Shown here: positions 58,863-64,000 of the stretch, one piece after another
Layout of the letters: the number at the start of each line of letters is the position of its first letter
Numbering within the stretch: the stretch's first letter is position 1
Assembly: GCA_000827495.1 (NCBI GenBank)
Contig: KN817628.1
Coordinates: forward strand, 1-64,000
Reading direction: 5' to 3'
Length of the DNA stretch: 64,000 nucleotides
Source: Hypholoma sublateritium FD-334 SS-4
Taxonomy: Eukaryota; Basidiomycota; Agaricomycetes; Agaricales; Strophariaceae
Made by a program: the position numbers and the translations under genes
The notes under the pieces: generated by a model
Database searches by the model: none
What the model was told of the DNA's origin: nothing
The model's input: only the letters and a program-made list of their open reading frames with translations

Positions 58863-59454
58863 AGCGGCTCCTCAGTCTCAATCTTTTCAGCCCAATATGA
58901 TTTATCGCTTTCAACGCCGTGAGCCTGAAAAGCCAGCGCTATTCAATTGTTCTTTGTGGGCTCGTCGTTACGAGTCCTGTAGCAACTGAAAAATTGCCAC
59001 ATTAGCCGCGCTCTGCTTTTCAAGTGGACTTGTCTTACCTTTCGTGCTGTCACGGTTTATAGACGCTGGTCCCACGTTGACCCACGTTTGGTCCACGTAT
59101 TACAACGAGTAATCGCCGCGGGTCTGTCAAGTGCCCATTGCAGATCCGCTGCACTCTTTTGAGAGTCGAATGAAAGCGTATTACCAAATGCCTCAGAAAC
59201 GCAGCTAAAATCGCGAGTTTCGCCATAGAGCGATGTTGTAATATGCCCATAACATCCTCTGTCGAGCTGCTAAATGACAATTTTTGGAGGAGATGATGGT
59301 GGTTCCGGATCAAGAGATGTGTGACCGCGGGAATGCTACGCAAATGCTACGTGGCCGGAAGCCCAAATATATCTACTCCAACTTCAACCAGCAGGCCTTT
59401 CTTGGCTATCTTGTCTTTCCTCCCTCTTCCACAAGCTGGATTAATCCAACTACG
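58863..59454. other. Promoter region of the DnaJ gene
   Basis: No gene. The open frame immediately upstream of 59455 lacks a signal peptide, so I treat it as 5' untranslated. Confidence 0.5.
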
Positions 59455-61384
59455 ATGCGGTTGCTCGCATTCACCTCGTTTTTACTTCTATTGGCAACCA
59501 ATAATGAGGTCTTCGTTTCTGCCGACTCCGGGCTGTATCCTCCTGGTCTTTTGCCCCTAATAAACAAGGGAAATATCCTACTATCTAGTGGACAGTTCAG
59601 CGAGGCTGCCAAGTTATATTCCGAGGCTATTGGTGAGTTGCAAAGGCGTCGAACGAGTATAGATCATTTATTGACCACAAATGCCGCAGATCAATCCCCC
59701 ACAGACTACCTTCTCTATTACAAACGTGCCACCGCGTATTATTCGCTTCAACGTCACAATTCCGCACTAGAAGATTTCGACAAAGTACTCTCACTTACTT
59801 CAAACACATTCGATAATGCGCACCTGATGAAAGCGCGGATCTATACCCGCGAAGGGCACTTTGCGCTTGCCAAGACGTCGCTCACCGCGTACGTCAAGGC
59901 CAAGGGTAACGACAAAGAAGCAGAGGAATTGGAGGGTGATATCAAGGAGGGAGAGAGCGCGACAAACAAGGCGGAGAAAGAGCGTGGTGCCGAGCTGTGG
60001 AACGCGTGTGTGGAGAGCTCCAGCCAGGCGCTGCGTTACGCCAGCCACTCCGTGCAGATCCGGACATGGCGCGCCGAGTGTTCACTTGCGGCGGGCGACG
60101 TCGAGAGCAGTGTCGGTGACCTGACGTGAGCTCCCTTCGTCTAGTATATTTGCATGTGGCTGACAGTCAATAGCCGCCTGTCTCATCTACTACAACCGTC
60201 AACTCAACTGCTCGTGCGGATATTCCGCTTGGCATATTTCCTTCTCCCACCATCTCCCGCCCCCTTGAACACACTGAAGCAATGTTTGCACTATGATCCC
60301 GACTCGAAGACATGTCTGAGCGAACGTCGTATGCTGAAGGCATTTGATAAATCGTTCGCCCAACTCGATGAACTGCTCGGCAAGGATGATTGGAAAGGCA
60401 TTGTCAAACTTCTTCTTTCGACAAGCGGTGGTAAAACTGGCGACCTATGGCGGCGATACGAGCAGGCCTTGTTGGAGAATGTCAGCCAGGAAGCTGATCT
60501 TCTTCCTCTCGTCCCACCAACACTCCTCCAGGCCAGCATGCCTGCGCCCTCACCGACCGCCTCGAAGAAGAAACAGCTCAATCTCCATCTACCTCTGGCA
60601 ACGAAAATCTCCCCTCAGCGCCAGAAACTTGTCCGCGCTCTCTGCAAATCTTACACTCACCTCGCTGACATCGCCAAGTCGTCGACCGAGTACAAAGCTC
60701 AGATGGAGCGCTGGTGTGACGAACTATTGACCCTTGACGGCTGCAACGAGGACGTCGACGGTCTGGTTGGGCGAGGCGAGGCGCTGCTCGGAAAGGAGGA
60801 CTGGGAAGAGGCTGTACGGGTTCTTGAGCGCGCCTTCGAGAGTAGCGGACGATCTGATCGTGACGTAAGTTGCGAAAGATTAACCGTGTCCTTGTTACTC
60901 ACATACCCCTTCAGATCCATGGGCGATTGCAACGGGCACAGAAACTGTTGAAGCAAAGCAAGCAAAAGGACTATTACAAGATCATCGGTGTTTCGCGAGA
61001 TGCAGATGCGAAGACGATCAAGAAGGCCTTGTGCGTATTCCACCCACCCTCCACATTCATACACATTTTCTAACCTACCCCCACAGCCGTAGAGCCGCGA
61101 AGGTCGCTCACCCCGATAAGGGCGGCTCCGAGGCGAAGATGGCATTGCTTAACGAGGCGTACGAGGTGCTCTCCAACCCAGAGCTGCGGCAGCGCTTCGA
61201 CAACGGCGAGGACCCTATGGACCCCATGGCCCAGCAGGGCGGACACCCCTTCGCGAACGGCCAACATCCATTCGCGCACTTCTTCCAGCAGCAGGGCGGC
61301 GGCCGCTCGGGCGGATTCCCCGGTGGCTTCGCGGGCTCGCCTGGCGGCGGCGGGTTCCAGTTCCACTTCAGCCAGGGGCATTAG
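59455..61384 (+). CDS. ER DnaJ co-chaperone of the DNAJC3/P58IPK type
   Basis: Four exons (59455-60125, 60174-60864, 60915-61030, 61087-61384) give 591 residues. The N-terminus MRLLAFTSFLLLLATNNEVF is a signal peptide. Tetratricopeptide-type repeats follow: KGNILLSSGQFSEAAKLYSE, YKRATAYYSLQRHNSALEDF, AHLMKARIYTREGHFALAKT and, later, GRGEALLGKEDWEEAVRVLE. The J domain is DYYKIIGVSRDADAKTIKKA with HPDKGGSEAKM and LNEAYEVLSNPELRQRFDNG, the HPD intact. The C-terminus is Gly/Phe/Gln-rich. DNAJC3-type proteins bind unfolded clients with the TPRs and pass them to the lumenal Hsp70 BiP/Kar2. I see no HDEL-type retention signal at the end (FSQGH). Confidence 0.93.
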
Positions 61385-62419
61385 TACTTATGGTGCGCTA
61401 TTTATGCTCCGGCGTCCGTGTGCGGGGGGCAGGATGCGGAGTGTTGGGATGAAGCTGTGGGCGTCGTGGGCACGGAAAGCGGGGCACTACTTGGACGTTT
61501 GGATCTGGCACCGGGCGGTACAGATTCGTTTTAGACGCCGTGGTGTGCCCACAGGCAGAATGGGGGTGCGCCGTCGCGTGTTTTGGAGCACTTGTAAAGA
61601 GGCTAACTCGATGGCCATGTGTATTGATAGAGTGGATATTTGTCATTATAATGTTGTTAACAGGAAATATTGCTACAGTAAGTATGTTGTTCATTTGATT
61701 ATTTGAAGCTTTCGACGTGAACACCGCCTCGTTTGAGCCATTTTTACCCGTTGTCAAGACATGTATCAGAAACCCCAGTGCATCTCCTGGACTCCGATGG
61801 TCCGGGTGCATGCCACGAGCTACTGATACATGGCTCGCAGAATCCAATGATATCAAGTCTTTCCAGCATATTCCATCCTGTTCGTTTTGCTTGCACATCA
61901 TACGTGGCCTGATAGACCCGGCCACCCAATCCATGCTCACCCACCAGCGGACGAGCCGCCCAACCTCCCGCAAGAAAGCACTGCGACCGCTTTAGCTGCT
62001 GAATGCCTATGGGCTGATGACGGCCAACGAAAATGCTGTGCAAAAAATCGGACATCTGTTGTTAAGTGTGTCCCAAGTTCGAAGGGGGTGCTTTCCCGGG
62101 ACTGGCGCACACCTGGATCAACAAGTCATTAGCCCTCTGCAAATTAATCTTCCGGGAAGAACGTGGAAACGGACATCCCTTCATTGGAGGTACACACCAG
62201 CCTGGCCTCATTCGCGTGATGATTTAGCGCCCACGGCGAAGTATCAGCAACGGCGCAGCACCCACGAGGCCTACTGCCCATCCGAATAAAACCGTTGTCG
62301 GTGATGGAATAGAGTACGCCTCATCGCCTTTTCTCTGCAATTGTTCTTCCCCTCTCATATTTTGAAGCGGTATTTCGGTTTTTCGATTTTGTATATATTT
62401 TATTTTTCTTCGTTTTCTT
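61385..62419. other. Intergenic, DnaJ 3' flank
   Basis: ORFs up to 191 codons occur on the minus strand (61398-61973) but show no motif or intron logic. Nothing supported. Confidence 0.45.
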
Positions 62420-62929
62420 ATGATCGCTACTTCTGCGCCACTGTCACCGTTTCCCGTTCCCACACATTTCCCCGCGCTACTTCCCCCAGCTTTTTATGCT
62501 CACTACCCGGCCGACCATCTCGGTAAGTAAAGTCGCTTTCTCCGTTTGTCCATATTCATTGAACAAGTCAATCTTTCAGGTCGTGATATCCCCGTCCTCC
62601 ACCACGGTATGTAGCAATTCCAGTCGTCCCACATTTCGTTCTTGTTCACTGACGTCGTTGAGTTCATAGATCATAATAGGCCAGAAGATTCACGGAATGA
62701 AGATATACCTCGTCAAACTGCCCGCTCTTCGGGTTTCCTCCCTGCTGGTAATCGAATGTGCGTACACAGCCTGTAACGGCGTTATATCTACTCCGAAAAA
62801 AAGCTTAGCCACCGCAGGAAGGTACAAACAGCCGTCTGTAGTCCGCCCAAAGAAGTTCAGAAGCCCTCCGTGGTCTTCACCATATTGTATCATGTTCTAC
62901 AGTGCCATTCATCACTTCCCATCACCTGA
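62420..62929 (+). CDS. Putative small four-exon gene, unknown
   Basis: Four exons (62420-62522, 62580-62606, 62670-62757, 62818-62929) with introns of 57, 63 and 60 bp and GTAAGT, GTATGT and GTGCGT donors join into one 109-residue frame. It starts MIATSAPLSPFPVPTHFPAL, continues DHNRPEDSRNEDIPRQTARS and ends VLQCHSSLPIT. The lengths and splice signals match the genome's pattern, but there is no homology I recognise, and a minus-strand ORF (62690-62893) competes. It may be a truncated copy of a larger gene. Confidence 0.4.
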
Positions 62930-63428
62930 TCCATCAGTAAATGAACAAAATCATAACTTTTGTAACTACATTTTTCTTGGCACTCCAATTTCCCCAGAAA
63001 CACCGGAAATGAGCTCAGAAAGGTGAGGACTATCTTTGGTGTGAATTTCAAGTCAATNGGGTAAGTTTTCAGTATTTCGGCCTNNGAAAAATGGAACAAA
63101 CCCTAACCCTACGTCACATCCTTCCATAAATGGTATGTTACCATCACGGTCACACTGCTCCTCAACGGCGGCAGCTGACCAAAAAAGGCTTTTTTTGTTC
63201 CAAAGCATGTCCGGACATCATTTTTGAACCTTACTGGTGCCTATCCATCCCAGAAAATGTCAAATTGAAGCCGTTATTTTTTGTGGATTGCCCAAAAAAG
63301 TGGAACACCGTGGGAAAAAACNAGAAGAAAGCGTAAATCGTCTTCTTTTCATGGGTTTCCTTCCTAATAAAATCAGAAAAAATCCACAAAAATTTTCTTC
63401 ACCCCAAACGGGAGGTGTCAAGGAGGTC
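62930..63428. other. Low-quality AT-rich segment with N bases
   Basis: Contains N at 63058, 63084-63085 and 63322, many homopolymer runs and a CCCTAACCCTA stretch near 63102. No gene is supported; the exons before the membrane-protein frame may lie here. Confidence 0.5.
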
Positions 63429-64000
63429 ATGGTGGGCACTGTAACGCTCGGTATCGTCAAAATATATCATAGCAAACTGGCACGTCGCGACCCCCGTTCC
63501 GTACGCGCAGGAAGCGCAGGACTCGATTCAATCGCCACTCTCCCTACGCACTGGCACCCCGCCCGGGGAACGCTAGACTGGGAGCGGACGCGCGGGCTTA
63601 TCCAAACCAGCTGGACTGCATCTGCCACCTTGTCGTCGCTCGCGCTTACGTGCGTGCGCTCTTCCCCATGATTGCCATACAGGCTGCCCGCTTATCATCT
63701 GCTCTCGATTAGAGTCGACACGGCCTTTGTCCAACTGATCGCCACCTGCACCGACGAATTTTTCAAAACGGTCGCTCTGTCGGCGCTGATATTCTTATTC
63801 GCGAGCCTCGCGTGTGGTGTGATTTATACTGGGTATAAGGACAGCATCGCGGGGTCCGGAAGGGAACTCGAGTGGCAGGCAGTGAGTACTTGACTGTTGA
63901 CGAATGGGCTTGTAGACTGACGCCTCCTTGTGCATGTAGGCTACTGCAAGCGACAGCTCCTTCTGGATGCTAATGGCCCTGCCCGCGCTATTTCTTGCCT
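63429..64000 (+). CDS. Multi-pass membrane protein of unknown function, copy B, 3'-part outside window
   Basis: The frame reads GTLDWERTRGLIQTSWTASA, TLSSLALT, then after an intron (63650-63712) VDTAFVQLIATCTDEFFKTV and ALSALIFLFASLACGVIYTG, and after a second intron (63882-63939) ATASDSSFWMLMALPALFLA. Each piece aligns with copy A at 51.0-52.3 kb (RWEETFRQIAAGWQTLLAVS, FVQLLTACNSAVYRTVVLSA, AACNDYRFWTLMALPALLSA), and the introns are in the same places and phases. The ATG at 63429 may not be the true start, because copy A has an N-terminal helix that is not seen here. Degraded sequence upstream suggests a truncated or misassembled 5' end. Confidence 0.6.

Overview
The window is nuclear DNA from a filamentous basidiomycete, most likely an Agaricomycete of the polypore type. 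Evidence for this: genes packed with many short introns (mostly about 50-75 bp), a FunK1-type fungal kinase, secreted LysM proteins, a DUF3533/SNG1 membrane protein, an HPP-family membrane protein and families with no close relatives outside mushrooms. The species cannot be named from the sequence. It looks like a draft assembly: isolated N bases occur only in the first 3.2 kb and between 63.0 and 63.4 kb.

Layout. 0-4 kb: a FunK1 protein kinase (5' end outside the window) followed by a coiled-coil/HMG-like gene. 4.6-6.5 kb: a mitochondrial PP2C phosphatase (PTC5 type). 6.7-8.9 kb: a tandem pair of secreted two-LysM proteins. 9.3-12.3 kb: a TCF25/RQC1 homologue. 13.7-16.7 kb: a large proline-rich coiled-coil protein. 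19-20 kb: HPP membrane protein. 21-22.5 kb: single-exon F-box protein. 23.5-25.4 kb: a helical-repeat, probably mitochondrial protein whose frame is broken once. 25.6-27.8 kb: a DUF89 damage-control phosphatase with 14 exons. 28-29 kb: methylthioadenosine phosphorylase. 30-32.6 kb: an SH3 protein. 35-35.8 kb: a five-exon C2H2 zinc-finger gene hidden by its introns. 37.2-38.1 kb: the CCAAT-factor subunit HAP5/NF-YC. 41.7-42.3 kb: a small DUF6593-like gene. 44.3-46.3 kb: RVB1. 46.9-49 kb: SNG1-like. 49.9-50.5 kb: TSR2. 51.0-52.3 kb: a multi-pass membrane protein of unknown function, with a diverged paralogue entering at 63.4 kb. 54.4-57.9 kb: an unrecognised ORF convergent with GRC3. 58.3-58.9 kb: the decayed 3' end of a GMC oxidoreductase. 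59.5-61.4 kb: an ER DnaJ of the DNAJC3/P58IPK type.

Most genes are unrelated housekeeping genes: methionine salvage, PDH regulation, ribosome biogenesis (TSR2, GRC3, possibly RVB1), ribosome quality control, ER folding and CCAAT transcription. They alternate with gene-poor accessory stretches (16.7-19.3, 32.6-41.6, 42.3-44.3 and 52.3-54.4 kb) that carry decayed repeats, orphan core-promoter motifs and gene relics. I found no convincing secondary-metabolite cluster, CRISPR array, tRNA or rRNA, and no obvious new multi-gene system. The more unusual signals are three GC-AG introns in adjacent or nearby conserved genes, micro-exons of 9 and 16 nt, the duplicated LysM pair with a shared promoter element, and the uncharacterised membrane-protein pair.
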